Made by a program: the position numbers and the translations under genes | DNA from: Prevotella sp. | Lineage (GTDB): Bacteria > Bacteroidota > Bacteroidia > Bacteroidales > Bacteroidaceae | Assembly: GCA_016291495.1 (NCBI GenBank) | Contig: JAEEXI010000001.1 | Span: 124,001-188,000, forward strand | Length of the DNA: 64,000 nucleotides | Direction: 5' to 3' | Shown here: piece after piece, positions 18,679-28,881 of the stretch | How positions within the stretch are numbered: position 1 is the first letter of the stretch | Layout: each line of letters opens with the position of its first letter | The notes under the pieces: model-generated | Seen by the model: the letters and a program-made list of their open reading frames with translations, nothing else | Database searches by the model: none | What the model was told of the DNA's origin: nothing

Positions 18679-20136
18679 ATGAAGAAACTAATGATGATAT
18701 GCAGCCTCGTTGTGCTGACGCTGTCGGCACAGGCTGGCAAACCGTGGGAAAACGGGAAGTTGAAAGTTTCAGATAACCAGCGTTATCTGCAGTTTGAGAA
18801 CGGACAGCCTTTCTTCTGGCAGGGCGAGACAGGATGGCTGTTGCCGGAACGACTCGACCGTGCCGAGGCAGAGTGGTATCTGCAGTCGTGTGCCAAGGCA
18901 GGCTATAACGTTGTACAGGTACAAACGATTGACGGCGTGCCAGCCTATAATATCTATGGGCAGATGTCGAACATCGACGGCTGGGACTTCTCGAAGATCA
19001 ACCAGAAGGGTGTCTATGGCTATTGGGACCACATGGACTATATCATCGATATGGCTGCCCAGCATGGTATCTATATCGGGATGGTATGTATCTGGGGCGG
19101 ATTGGTCAAAGACGGCAAGCTGAGTGTCGAGGATGCCAAGAAATACGGTTCCTTCCTGGCTAACCGCTATAAGGACAAGCCCAACATCATCTGGTTTATG
19201 GGCGGTGATATCCAGGGTGACATCAAACCTGAGGTCTGGAATGCCTTGGCGACAACGATTAAGTCGATTGACAAGAACCACTTGATGACCTATCATCCCC
19301 GTGGTCGCTATACTTCTGCCAAATGGTGGAGTAAGGCTTCGTGGCTTGATTTCCATACCTTCCAGAGTGGTCACCGTAAATACGGACAACGGATGGGTAA
19401 TAAGGACTATCCCATTCCTGACAATACCGAGGAGGACAACTGGATGTACGTGGATTCCACATGGGCATACAAGCCCATCAAACCCGTATTGGATGCAGAA
19501 CCCAGTTATGAGGATATCCCCATGGGTTTGCACGACGCTACGGAGGGTCGCTGGCAGGCATGGGACGTGCGCCGTTATGCCTATTGGAGTGTGTTTGCCG
19601 GCAGTTGCGGACATACCTACGGACATAATGCCATCATGCAGATGCTGAAGCCCGGCTATCCTACGAGTTATGGCGATGCCGGCGATGTGAAGACTTGGTA
19701 TCAGGGCTTGCATGACCCTGGTTTCAGGCAGATGCAATACTTGAAGCGCCTTATCCTTACCTTCCCTTATTTCGAGCGAGTACCCGACCAGAGTATCATC
19801 CAGGAGAACGGTACGCAGTATGACCGTCTGATTGCCACCCGTGGCGCAGACTATCTGTTGGTCTATAACTATACGAGTCGGTTGATGAAACTCGACCTGA
19901 CCAAGATTTCAGGCGACAAGAAAAATGTGTGGTGGATGGATGCCAGAACGGGGCATTTGCGCTTCTTGGGAGCATACGACTCCAAGGTGCTGACGTTCCG
20001 TATGCATAAAAAGGGAATGGGTATCGAGGATGGTGTCCTGATTGCCATCGATGCCACGAAGGACTATCTCAAGCCAGACCAGCTTGAGCTTCTTCCTGAC
20101 GGCTATCGTGCCAAGGCGCGTGACCTGAATGAGTAG
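18679..20136 (+). CDS. GH140-like (DUF4038) glycosidase, candidate endo-apiosidase
   Basis: KPWENGKLKVSDNQRYLQFENGQPFFWQGETGWLLPERL...WDHMDYIIDMAAQHGIYIGMVCIWGGLV...YHPRGRYTSAKWW. Confidence 0.8.
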   Translation: MKKLMMICSLVVLTLSAQAGKPWENGKLKVSDNQRYLQFENGQPFFWQGETGWLLPERLDRAEAEWYLQSCAKAGYNVVQVQTIDGVPAYNIYGQMSNIDGWDFSKINQKGVYGYWDHMDYIIDMAAQHGIYIGMVCIWGGLVKDGKLSVEDAKKYGSFLANRYKDKPNIIWFMGGDIQGDIKPEVWNALATTIKSIDKNHLMTYHPRGRYTSAKWWSKASWLDFHTFQSGHRKYGQRMGNKDYPIPDNTEEDNWMYVDSTWAYKPIKPVLDAEPSYEDIPMGLHDATEGRWQAWDVRRYAYWSVFAGSCGHTYGHNAIMQMLKPGYPTSYGDAGDVKTWYQGLHDPGFRQMQYLKRLILTFPYFERVPDQSIIQENGTQYDRLIATRGADYLLVYNYTSRLMKLDLTKISGDKKNVWWMDARTGHLRFLGAYDSKVLTFRMHKKGMGIEDGVLIAIDATKDYLKPDQLELLPDGYRAKARDLNE

Positions 20137-20139
20137 TTC

Positions 20140-20202
20140 AATAACCCAGCCTTATTTGAAAATAACCCTGCCTTATTGTTGAATAACCCAGCCTTATTTA
20201 GA
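20140..20202. repeat. 21-bp tandem repeat x3 between GH140 stop and next start codon
   Basis: aataacccagccttatttgaa / aataaccctgccttattgttg / aataacccagccttatttaga; ends 6 bp before ATG 20209. Confidence 0.92.
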
Positions 20203-20208
20203 AATACA

Positions 20209-23200
20209 ATGAAGAAAATGCTTTTGATATGCCTTGCCTTGGTGCCGCTGATGGCGCTGGCAGGAGTAGAGGTAAAAGACCTGAGGGTGGAGGGCATGGA
20301 CCGTCCGCTGGCTGTCGATACGCATCAACCCCGATTCTCGTGGAAGATAACATCGGACAAGAAGGATGTGCGTCAGACGGCATACCAGATTATCGTCAGC
20401 GACAATCGCGGCGAGGTGTGGAACTCAGGTTGCATAGAGGGCAACCAGCAGCTATGGGTTCGCTATGGTGGCTCTCAGTTAAAGAGCAATACCGCTTGCA
20501 CGTGGAAGGTGAAGGTCTGGACCACTGCTGGTGAGTCAGACTGGAGCAGCGAGGAGTGTTTCAGTATCGGACTGCTGGACGAAGGAAAATGGAGTGGTTA
20601 TTGGATAGGTCTGGAACAGCTGTTGCCAGGTGAGGAAAGAGGTATGCATACACGCATGGCTGCACGCTACCTGCGCAAGGAGTTCCAGCTGAAGGATAAG
20701 GAGATACGTCGCGCTACAGCTTATGTGGCTGGCATCGGACTGCATGAGTTCTATGTTAACGGTCAGCGCATGGGTGACGGCGTGCTGCAGCCCGTGCCCT
20801 CAGACTATCGCAAGACTATCTATTATAATGCCTATGACGTGACGGAAGTCATGGCGAAGAAAACCTGTCTCGGTATCATCCTGGGCAACGGCCGTTTGTT
20901 TCCCATGCAACAGCACAAACCCTATAAGATTCATACCTTCGGCTATCCCAAGTGTCGCATCAATGTCATCGTGGAATATGCTGATGGCAGTACCCAGCGT
21001 TTGCAGACTGACGACAAGGGTTGGAAGGTGACCACTGACGGTCCTATCCGTGCCAACAACGAGTATGACGGTGAGGAATACGACGCCCGCAGGGAGATGA
21101 TGGGGTGGAGCGAGGTAGGCTATGACGATTCGAAATGGCTGAAGGCCGAGCGTACGGATATCCCCCAAGCTTATCTCAGAGCTCAGATGACACCAGGCAT
21201 GAAGGTGCTACAACGAATACAGCCTGCATCCGTAAAAGGAAATATCGTTGATATTGGACAGAATATAGCCGGATGGCTGAAGGTTCGCGTCCGGGGACAG
21301 AAGGGTGACACCATCCGCATTGTCTATGCCGAGAAACTGAACGCTGACGGAACGCTGTATCGCGAAAACTTCCGTAATGCCCGCTCGACAGATATCTACG
21401 TCTGCAATGGTGAAGAAGGCAAGGAAGGCCGTTGGTGGACGCCGACATTCGTCTATCATGGTTTTAAGTATGCGGAGGTCATCGGTCTGAAGCAGGTTGC
21501 CAAGGACGACCTTATCGCTGAAGTAGTGGCTGACGAGATGCGAACGACAGGACATTTCGAGTGTTCTGATACCATCCTGAACAAAGTGATGAAGAATGCC
21601 TGGTGGGGTGTGTTGGACAATTACAAGGGCATGCCAATCGATTGTCCGCAGCGCGATGAGCGCCAGCCTTGGTTGGGCGACAGGACGATGGGATCGTTGG
21701 GAGAGTCGTACCTGTTTGACAACGAACGTCTCTATACCAAATGGATGCGTGACATCTGTGAGGCCCAGCGTACGGACGGATGTATCCCTGACGTGGCGCC
21801 AGCCTTCTGGAATTATTATAGCGACGATGTGGCCTGGGCAGCAGCCTTGCCTTTCGGTTGTGATATGCTGTGGCGGCAGTATGGCAACCGCGAGGCCATC
21901 GACAAGAGCTATCCTGCCATCAAGAAATGGGTGCAGCACATCATCGAGGAACACGGTCGTGATGGTATCATCCATTGCGGGAAGTATGCCGACTGGTGCG
22001 TACCACCTGAAAAGCTGGAACTCATCCATTCGCAAGACGATACACGCAAGACCGACGTGACGCTCATTTCTACCGCATATATTATCCGTACCCTGCAACT
22101 GATGGAGCAGTGGGGCTGTGAGAAGGAACTGTGGCAACCCATCCGTGAGCAGATGACGGCGGCGTTCAACAAGCAGTTCCTGACCGTCAAGCGTGGCACC
22201 AGTCCCCGTCCCGGTCATGTGCTCTATCCCGACTCTGTCTATTATGGGAATAATACGGTGACGGCAAACCTCCTGCCGCTGGCGCTGGGCATTGTGCCTG
22301 ACGACTGCAAGGAGGATGTGGTGAAGCAGATTGTGGAAAACATCTGTGTTCAAAACAAAGGTCACGTGTCGTGTGGTGTCATCGGCATCTCATGGCTGCT
22401 CAGAGGTCTGAGCGATAACGGCTTTGCCGATGTGGCATGGCTTCTGGCTACCCAGCGTAAATACCCCTCGTGGGGCTATATGACGGAGAATGGCGCTACC
22501 ACCATCTGGGAGCTGTGGAACGGCGACAAGGCCAATCCCAAGATGAACTCAGGTAATCACGTGATGCTGCTGGGCGACCTGCTCACGTGGTGTTATGAAT
22601 ACCTGGGCGGCATCAAAAGAGACGCCAATCAGATTGTATTGAAGCCCTTATTTGATATCCAGAACTGCGAATGGGTCAATGTCAGCTACGATTCGCCCTA
22701 TGGTAAAATTGTCAGCAACTGGAAGAAGACGCTGCAACACGTAGAGTGGGACGTTGAAGTGCCCTGTAACACAACGGCCACCATCTGTCTGCCTGACGGT
22801 ACGAAGAAGGAAGTAGGCTCTGGTAAGTATCATTTCGCCTGCGATATACCCACCCATCATGAGGCTATTCTGAAGGATCAGTTCCTTTATGAGCACACTT
22901 ACTTCCCTGAGGCACACGCCTCTACCATCGTCGAACTGAAGAACGGCGACCTTGTGGCAGGATATTTTGGAGGTACCCACGAGAAAGACCCTGACGTCTG
23001 CATCTGGGTGAATATCAAGAAGAAAGGCTCCGACACCTGGAGCGCGCCCATACTCGCAGCCGATGGCGTGCTGGACCTCAATGACCCACGTGCCAAACTT
23101 GCCGGTCTTACTGGTATGAAGGACGACACGACGCCTGCCACGAATGGTCCTATTCGTCGCAAGTTCAGTGGTCTGCCCACTCCAAAGAACCAGACAGACG

Positions 23201-24090
23201 AAACGACATACGACTACATTACCAAGACCACTCGTCTGCAGAACGTCCCCACGACACTCAAGCGCAAGTCGTGCTGGAATCCCGTACTCTTTGAGATGCC
23301 CAATGGTGAGTTGTGGCTCTTCTTCAAGATTGGCAGTAGCGTGGGCGACTGGACAGGCTGGTTGGCTAAGTCGAAGGATGGCGGAAAGACCTGGAGCGAT
23401 AAGGAGCCTATGGGCTACGACTCAGAGGGTCGCGCTTATCTTGGTCCCATCAAGAACAAACCCGAACTGATTGGCAATCGTCTGCTGTGTCCTTCTTCTA
23501 CGGAAGGTAACGGCTGGCGTTTCCATATGGAAATCCTTGACCTGAGTGACGGACTATGGAAGAAAGGTAAGGCCATCAAGGACCTGAACTGGAAGTGGAT
23601 ACCTGTCGAGAGCACAGAAGCCACGAAGACCGACGACATGAAACAGCATCCCATCGACTGTATCCAGCCTTCGATTCTGAAGTTGAAAGACGGACGTCTG
23701 CAGGTGTTGATGCGTACCCACAATGCCCGACTCGCTACAAGCTTTAGCAGCGATAACGGTGACACATGGACGCCTGTCACACTTACCGAGGTGGAGAACA
23801 ACCAAAGCGGTACGGATGCCGTTACGTTGCAAGACGGTCGGCATGCACTCATCTATAATAACTTCGAGACTTTGCCGTTGACGAAGAAGGGTGTGCGCAC
23901 ACCTTGCTCTATCGCCCTGAGTGACGACGGTACCCATTGGCGTCACGTGCTTACCCTCGAAGCATCACCCATCGACCAGTATAGCTATCCGGCTATCATC
24001 CAGGGCCGTGACGGTAAACTCCACTGTGTCTATACCTGGCGCCGCCAGCGTGTCAGCTACAAAGAGATTGATTTAAGTAAACTAAAATAA
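20209..24090 (+). CDS. Fusion: GH78 alpha-L-rhamnosidase + C-terminal sialidase/BNR-like (GH33-like) domain
   Basis: GH78: DLRVEGMDRPLAVDTHQPRFSWKI...DCPQRDERQPWLGD...GATTIWELWNGDK. C-term about 22890-24087: FPEAHASTIVELKNGDLVAGYFGGTHEKDPDVCIW...SKDGGKTWSD...SSDNGDTWTP. Start MKKMLLICLALVPLMALA at 20209. Confidence 0.85.
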   Translation: MKKMLLICLALVPLMALAGVEVKDLRVEGMDRPLAVDTHQPRFSWKITSDKKDVRQTAYQIIVSDNRGEVWNSGCIEGNQQLWVRYGGSQLKSNTACTWKVKVWTTAGESDWSSEECFSIGLLDEGKWSGYWIGLEQLLPGEERGMHTRMAARYLRKEFQLKDKEIRRATAYVAGIGLHEFYVNGQRMGDGVLQPVPSDYRKTIYYNAYDVTEVMAKKTCLGIILGNGRLFPMQQHKPYKIHTFGYPKCRINVIVEYADGSTQRLQTDDKGWKVTTDGPIRANNEYDGEEYDARREMMGWSEVGYDDSKWLKAERTDIPQAYLRAQMTPGMKVLQRIQPASVKGNIVDIGQNIAGWLKVRVRGQKGDTIRIVYAEKLNADGTLYRENFRNARSTDIYVCNGEEGKEGRWWTPTFVYHGFKYAEVIGLKQVAKDDLIAEVVADEMRTTGHFECSDTILNKVMKNAWWGVLDNYKGMPIDCPQRDERQPWLGDRTMGSLGESYLFDNERLYTKWMRDICEAQRTDGCIPDVAPAFWNYYSDDVAWAAALPFGCDMLWRQYGNREAIDKSYPAIKKWVQHIIEEHGRDGIIHCGKYADWCVPPEKLELIHSQDDTRKTDVTLISTAYIIRTLQLMEQWGCEKELWQPIREQMTAAFNKQFLTVKRGTSPRPGHVLYPDSVYYGNNTVTANLLPLALGIVPDDCKEDVVKQIVENICVQNKGHVSCGVIGISWLLRGLSDNGFADVAWLLATQRKYPSWGYMTENGATTIWELWNGDKANPKMNSGNHVMLLGDLLTWCYEYLGGIKRDANQIVLKPLFDIQNCEWVNVSYDSPYGKIVSNWKKTLQHVEWDVEVPCNTTATICLPDGTKKEVGSGKYHFACDIPTHHEAILKDQFLYEHTYFPEAHASTIVELKNGDLVAGYFGGTHEKDPDVCIWVNIKKKGSDTWSAPILAADGVLDLNDPRAKLAGLTGMKDDTTPATNGPIRRKFSGLPTPKNQTDETTYDYITKTTRLQNVPTTLKRKSCWNPVLFEMPNGELWLFFKIGSSVGDWTGWLAKSKDGGKTWSDKEPMGYDSEGRAYLGPIKNKPELIGNRLLCPSSTEGNGWRFHMEILDLSDGLWKKGKAIKDLNWKWIPVESTEATKTDDMKQHPIDCIQPSILKLKDGRLQVLMRTHNARLATSFSSDNGDTWTPVTLTEVENNQSGTDAVTLQDGRHALIYNNFETLPLTKKGVRTPCSIALSDDGTHWRHVLTLEASPIDQYSYPAIIQGRDGKLHCVYTWRRQRVSYKEIDLSKLK

Positions 24091-24091
24091 T

Positions 24092-26677
24092 ATGAGGAAA
24101 CATCGTTCTTTCGTAAGATTCGTTCTGACGATACTTTTCACTTTCTATTTTTCCCTAATCCCTTCCTCCGCCCAATCGGTTGCAGGTTTATTTCCTATTC
24201 CCAATAGCGGACGCATTATCTATAACTTTAACGAAGGCTGGCACTTTCTGTTGGGGGATGCCGAAGGGGCTGAAACTATTAACTTCGACGACACTTCCTG
24301 GGAGGTGGTCTGTGCGCCTCATACGGTACGCCTAGAACCCTCTGAGGTCAGCGGTTGCCGTAACTATCAGGGCATCTGCTGGTACCGTAAGCAGTTCGTG
24401 GTACCTAGTGACCTGCAGGGCAAGGAGATTACCGTACATTTCGAAGCCGTCATGGGAAAACAGGAGGTCTATGTTAACGGACGATTGGTCAAACAGCACC
24501 TTGGCGGTTATCTGCCCATCACCATCGACCTGTCGAAAGAGGGGGTGAAGGCTGGTGACAAATGTCTCATTGCCCTTAAGGCGGATAATAGTGACGACAA
24601 GAACTATCCGCCGGGTAAGAAACAGACACAGCTCGACTTCGCCTATCATGGCGGTATGTATCGGGATGTGTGGCTGATTGGTAAGTCGCCCGTCCACATC
24701 ACAGATCCCATCGAACGTGGACAGGTGGCTGGCGGCGGCATCTTCCTCCATTATGACAATATCTCGGAGAGGTCGGCTGGTATCACGGTGAATGTCGATG
24801 TCGCAGGAAAAGGTACAGCGGAAGTCGTTGTGCGAATCAAAGATGCCGAAGGCAGGTTAGTAAAAACCATTACTCAACGAAAGGCGGTAGCAAATTATGC
24901 ACTCTTCACTCTTCACTCTTCACTTAACACCCCACATCTGTGGTCACCTGAAGATCCTTATCTCTATCAAGTGGAGGTACGACTGATGCAGGGTAAGACG
25001 TGTGTGGACGGCGGTATGGTACGTGCCGGTATCCGCAAAGCGGATTTCCGTGGGAAAGATGGGTTCTGGCTGAACGGCAAGCCCTATCATCAACTGATTG
25101 GCGGTAACCGTCATCAGGACTTTGCCTATGTGGGGAATGCGTTGCCTAACTCCCAACAGTGGCGTGATGCGAAACGGTTGAAGGATGCAGGCATGACGAT
25201 TATCCGCGCCGCCCATTATCCGCAGGATCCTTCCTTTATGGATGCCTGTGATGAATTGGGACTCTTTATCATCGTTCCTACACCCGGCTGGCAGTATTGG
25301 AACAAAGACCCGCAGTGGGGAGAGATGGTGCACCAAAATACGCGTGATATTATCCGTCGAGACCGTAACCATCCGTGTGTGTTGATGTGGGAGCCTATCC
25401 TGAACGAGACACGCTATCCGGAGGACTTCGCCTTGAAAGCGTTGCAGATCACTCGTGAGGAATATCCCTATGAAGGTCGTCCCGTGGCTGCCGCCGACCT
25501 GAACTCAGCGGGTGTGAAGGAGCATTATGACGTGCTGTACGATTGGGCGGACAATATCGGCAAGGGTAGCCTCGATACGAATAAGTGTATCTTCACCCGT
25601 GAGTGGGGTGAGTATGTCGATGACTGGTATGCCCATAATGCCATCAACCGTGCCGCCCGTAGTTGGGGTGAACAGGCTCAGGTGACGGCAGCATTGTCAT
25701 TGGCAGACACTTATGGCATGATGTATCGCGGTCAGCGTCAGTTTATCGGTGGTTGTCAGTGGCATCCCTTCGACCACCAGCGCGGCTATCATCCTGATGC
25801 CTATCTGGGTGGTATCTATGATGCTTTCCGTCAGAAGAAATATGCCTTTGAGATGTTCCGTTCGCAGAGCCAGCAGGAACCGATGGTCTATATCGCCCAT
25901 GAGATGACGCAGTTCTCCGACAGCGATGTGGTGGTCTTCAGCAATTGCGACAGCGTCCGCCTGACAGCTCTTGACGGTTGGAAGTCGGTGACACTCCCTG
26001 TCGTCCATCAACCGGAGGGTACTCCTAATACACCTGTTGTATTCAAGGGTCTCTGGAACTTCTGGAAGGCACGTGAGGAGAGTTATACCAATCGTAAGTG
26101 GCAGAACGTGAAACTGGTGGCTGAGGGTATCAGGAACGGTAAAGTGGTCTGTCAGGAGACGAGGATGCCATCCCGTCGTAGTACCAAGATACGGTTGTAT
26201 GCGGATGAGATGGGTAAACAGCTGGTGGCTGACGGCTCTGACTTCATGGTGGTAGTTGCTGAGATTACCGATGATAACGGCAATGTGCGTCGACTGGCGC
26301 GTGCGCATGTCACGTTCTCCGTAGAGGGCGAGGGCAGTATCATTGGTGATGCCTCCATTGCTGCCAATCCCCGTTTGGTGGAGTGGGGCAGTGCTCCCTG
26401 TCTGGTGCGCAGCACCCATCGTCCCGGCAAGATCCGTATCATTGCCCGTCCGACCTTCGAGGGTGTCCATGCTCCTGCTGCCGACACGTTGGAGATTGAG
26501 AGCATCCCCTACGACATACCTCTTTGTAATGGTATCTATCAGCCCTCCCAACAACAGGTTGGTAAATCGTCTTCAAGTCGTACGGACACTCCTCAAAGCG
26601 GTATGTCCGACGAGCAGCGCCGCAAGGAGTTGGAGGAAGTGGAGAAACAACAGCAGGACTTTGGAATTGAACATTAA
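24092..26677 (+). CDS. GH2-family glycosidase with hydrophilic C-terminal tail
   Basis: GWHFLLGDAEGAETINFDDTSWEVVCAPHTVRLEP...GGNRHQDFAYVGNALP...IIRAAHYPQDPSFMDACDELGLF; tail PSQQQVGKSSSSRTDTPQSGMSDEQRRKELEEVEKQQQDFGIEH. Confidence 0.88.
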   Translation: MRKHRSFVRFVLTILFTFYFSLIPSSAQSVAGLFPIPNSGRIIYNFNEGWHFLLGDAEGAETINFDDTSWEVVCAPHTVRLEPSEVSGCRNYQGICWYRKQFVVPSDLQGKEITVHFEAVMGKQEVYVNGRLVKQHLGGYLPITIDLSKEGVKAGDKCLIALKADNSDDKNYPPGKKQTQLDFAYHGGMYRDVWLIGKSPVHITDPIERGQVAGGGIFLHYDNISERSAGITVNVDVAGKGTAEVVVRIKDAEGRLVKTITQRKAVANYALFTLHSSLNTPHLWSPEDPYLYQVEVRLMQGKTCVDGGMVRAGIRKADFRGKDGFWLNGKPYHQLIGGNRHQDFAYVGNALPNSQQWRDAKRLKDAGMTIIRAAHYPQDPSFMDACDELGLFIIVPTPGWQYWNKDPQWGEMVHQNTRDIIRRDRNHPCVLMWEPILNETRYPEDFALKALQITREEYPYEGRPVAAADLNSAGVKEHYDVLYDWADNIGKGSLDTNKCIFTREWGEYVDDWYAHNAINRAARSWGEQAQVTAALSLADTYGMMYRGQRQFIGGCQWHPFDHQRGYHPDAYLGGIYDAFRQKKYAFEMFRSQSQQEPMVYIAHEMTQFSDSDVVVFSNCDSVRLTALDGWKSVTLPVVHQPEGTPNTPVVFKGLWNFWKAREESYTNRKWQNVKLVAEGIRNGKVVCQETRMPSRRSTKIRLYADEMGKQLVADGSDFMVVVAEITDDNGNVRRLARAHVTFSVEGEGSIIGDASIAANPRLVEWGSAPCLVRSTHRPGKIRIIARPTFEGVHAPAADTLEIESIPYDIPLCNGIYQPSQQQVGKSSSSRTDTPQSGMSDEQRRKELEEVEKQQQDFGIEH
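24883..24928. repeat. Conserved core GGCGGTAGCAAATT plus heptad array (actcttc)3-4
   Basis: ggcggtagcaaatt atgc actcttc actcttc actcttc acttaac; encodes KAVANYALFTLHSSLNT. Confidence 0.88.
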
Positions 26678-26732
26678 AAGCATCCCTTTCTCCCGTAGAT
26701 AGCTCTCAAACAAAGAAACATCTCTCAATATT

Positions 26733-26763
26733 TTGTTATATTAAAGATATCATGTAATTTTGC
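26733..26763 (+). promoter_or_regulatory. Bacteroidetes housekeeping promoter, TTTG-N19-TAATTTTG
   Basis: TTTG 26733-26736, 19-nt spacer, TAATTTTG 26756-26763; about 40 bp before the lipoprotein ATG. Confidence 0.7.
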
Positions 26764-26802
26764 ACCGTCTAAAATATATTTATTGAACAAAAGAATAGAT
26801 TT

Positions 26803-27204
26803 ATGAAAACTTTTAAACAATTGTCTATGATGCTGATGCTGGCGATAGCAGTTTTTGGCATGGTTTCTTGTGGTGATGACGATTCAAAGGACTCTGGTAG
26901 TTTGAATGGATTTTGGTATACGGAAGTAGAAAGTAATTCTTATCTGATTTATAACTTTTCAAATTCAACACTAACCGGTGCTGAATTATGGAAGGAAAAT
27001 GATAAATGGTACAAAAAATATCTTGGCTCAGTCAATTATACTGTTAATGGGAATCAGATTACTATTGCAGGTGAAACTGGTACATACTCTATTAAAGGTA
27101 ATACACTTACACTCTCTTCTGAGGGTGAAACACTTTCATTTTATCGTATGACTACTGAAATGCAGAAGAATTTCGATCAAGCGACTCAGGTATTAGAAAA
27201 ATAA
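26803..27204 (+). CDS. Small lipocalin-like lipoprotein, unknown function
   Basis: Lipobox MVSC-GDDD; 133 aa; beta-rich lipocalin-like pattern (NGNQITIAGETGTYSIKGNTLTLSSEGE). Confidence 0.75.
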   Translation: MKTFKQLSMMLMLAIAVFGMVSCGDDDSKDSGSLNGFWYTEVESNSYLIYNFSNSTLTGAELWKENDKWYKKYLGSVNYTVNGNQITIAGETGTYSIKGNTLTLSSEGETLSFYRMTTEMQKNFDQATQVLEK

Positions 27205-27227
27205 AGCATTCCATCTCAATACTAGAT

Positions 27228-27263
27228 TCCGCACCGTCTTCACTGATGGTGCGGATTTTTTTT
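27228..27263 (+). terminator. Rho-independent terminator after the lipoprotein gene
   Basis: TCCGCACC...GGTGCGGA stem followed by eight T. Confidence 0.85.
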
Positions 27264-27312
27264 ATATACATGGTAACCCTGGAAGGCATCTGAATAGCCC
27301 TATGGGCTTTAA

Positions 27313-28872
27313 TCAGTTGAAGTAGACGTACAGGCTAATCATCACGACAGCCAAAGCCGTCCATAGTGCAATGGCAAGTTTCGACTTGTTCTCATGAATG
27401 GGAGCGGGAATCTCATAGCGTGTCTTGTTCTTGTCGGCCAGTGAGATCATCATCATGGAGACGACAAGGATGACGAATAACTCAAAGGAGAGGAGCATGA
27501 AATGTGGCCAGGGGAACTGGAGCCATTGGGGCGGCCATAGGTAGAGGACGCCGACGGTGAGACAGAAGGCAGTACCGATGGTCAAGGCAAAGTTGGCGGC
27601 ACGCGTGGTGGTACGCTTCCAGAAGATGCCGAGGAGGAAGACGGCAGCCATCGGAGGAGCAATGAAGCCAAGAACACTCTGGAACACGTTGAAGAGGTTG
27701 AGTCCCTTGATGGCATCAATGGCGACGGTGAGGATGATGGCGAGGACGGAGCCTACTACGGTTACTGAACGACCTACGATGTTGATACGCCGCTGAGAGG
27801 CATGGGGATTGAACTTCTTCACATAGATATCCATGGTGAAGACGGTACTCAGGGCATTGAGGGCAGAGCCGATGGTAGATACCAGACAGGCTGTCAACAC
27901 AGCGAATACCAAACCTACCATACCTACGGGGAAGAGGTTCTCGACCATCGTCAGGTACGCCTCGTCAGGATTCTCCAGGGTAGGGAAGAGGGCGAAGCAG
28001 AGAATACCCGGCAAGATATACAGTGCCACATCAAGGATCTTCAACCAGCCCGTGAAGTTCGTACCGAGTTGTCCCTCGCGCAGGTCCTTGGCGGCAAGGA
28101 CGGGCTGTACCATGCTCTGGTCCGTACACCAGAACCACACACCCATCACTGGATAGCCGAGAATGATAGGCAACCAAGGGAATGCCTCATCCGTGTTGGG
28201 CTTGAACATCACCCAGTAGTCGGCAGGAACCTTATCTACCAAGGCAGAGACACCCCCGACACGGTCAAGACCCACAATTACCAATACTAGTGAAACAACA
28301 ATCAACAGGATCATCTGATAGACATTGGTATAGGCGACGGCTTTCAAGCCGCCCAACATGGTGAAGAAGGCGGAGATGATGAGGAGTACCAGTGCCGACA
28401 TCCACATGGGGATATCGAAGACCTGACGAATCAGGATGCCGCCGGCAAAGAGGGTCAGGGCAAGCCACGAGATGATGATGGTGACGATGGTATACCACGC
28501 TAGGATATTCCTGGTCGACTGTCCGAAACGCAGTCCCATGAACTCTGGCAATGTACTGATATTGGCACCCAGATAACGGGGCGCGAAGACGAAGGCCAGC
28601 AAGGCGATGAATACAAAGGCATACCATGCATAGTTACCCGAGACAATACCTGTCGTGAAACCTGCTGAGGCAGAGGCTATCAGCATGGACGGTCCGACAT
28701 TCGTTCCCCACATGGAGAAACCGATATGATGCCAGCGTAGGGAGTGCTCGGCAAGGAAGAGGGAACTCTCCTTCTTACGTTTCGTACTTGCCCAGATGCC
28801 GATGGCAATGAGCACGGCAAAATAGACGGCTAATATCAGCCAGTCGAGACCTTGCATGTAATGACTTTCCAT
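27313..28872 (-). CDS. Sodium:solute symporter (SSS family)
   Basis: 519 aa, many TM segments: LDWLILAVYFAVLIAIGIWASTKRKKESSLFLAEHSLRWHHIGFSMWGTNVGPSMLIA. Confidence 0.9.
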   Translation of the reverse strand: MESHYMQGLDWLILAVYFAVLIAIGIWASTKRKKESSLFLAEHSLRWHHIGFSMWGTNVGPSMLIASASAGFTTGIVSGNYAWYAFVFIALLAFVFAPRYLGANISTLPEFMGLRFGQSTRNILAWYTIVTIIISWLALTLFAGGILIRQVFDIPMWMSALVLLIISAFFTMLGGLKAVAYTNVYQMILLIVVSLVLVIVGLDRVGGVSALVDKVPADYWVMFKPNTDEAFPWLPIILGYPVMGVWFWCTDQSMVQPVLAAKDLREGQLGTNFTGWLKILDVALYILPGILCFALFPTLENPDEAYLTMVENLFPVGMVGLVFAVLTACLVSTIGSALNALSTVFTMDIYVKKFNPHASQRRINIVGRSVTVVGSVLAIILTVAIDAIKGLNLFNVFQSVLGFIAPPMAAVFLLGIFWKRTTTRAANFALTIGTAFCLTVGVLYLWPPQWLQFPWPHFMLLSFELFVILVVSMMMISLADKNKTRYEIPAPIHENKSKLAIALWTALAVVMISLYVYFN

Positions 28873-28881
28873 AGTTATTGT

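Noticed and set aside
26803-27204. Small lipoprotein as a SusE/F-like glycan-binding protein
   Set aside because: Only 133 aa with a lipocalin-like pattern, its own promoter and terminator; no evidence for glycan binding or operon membership.
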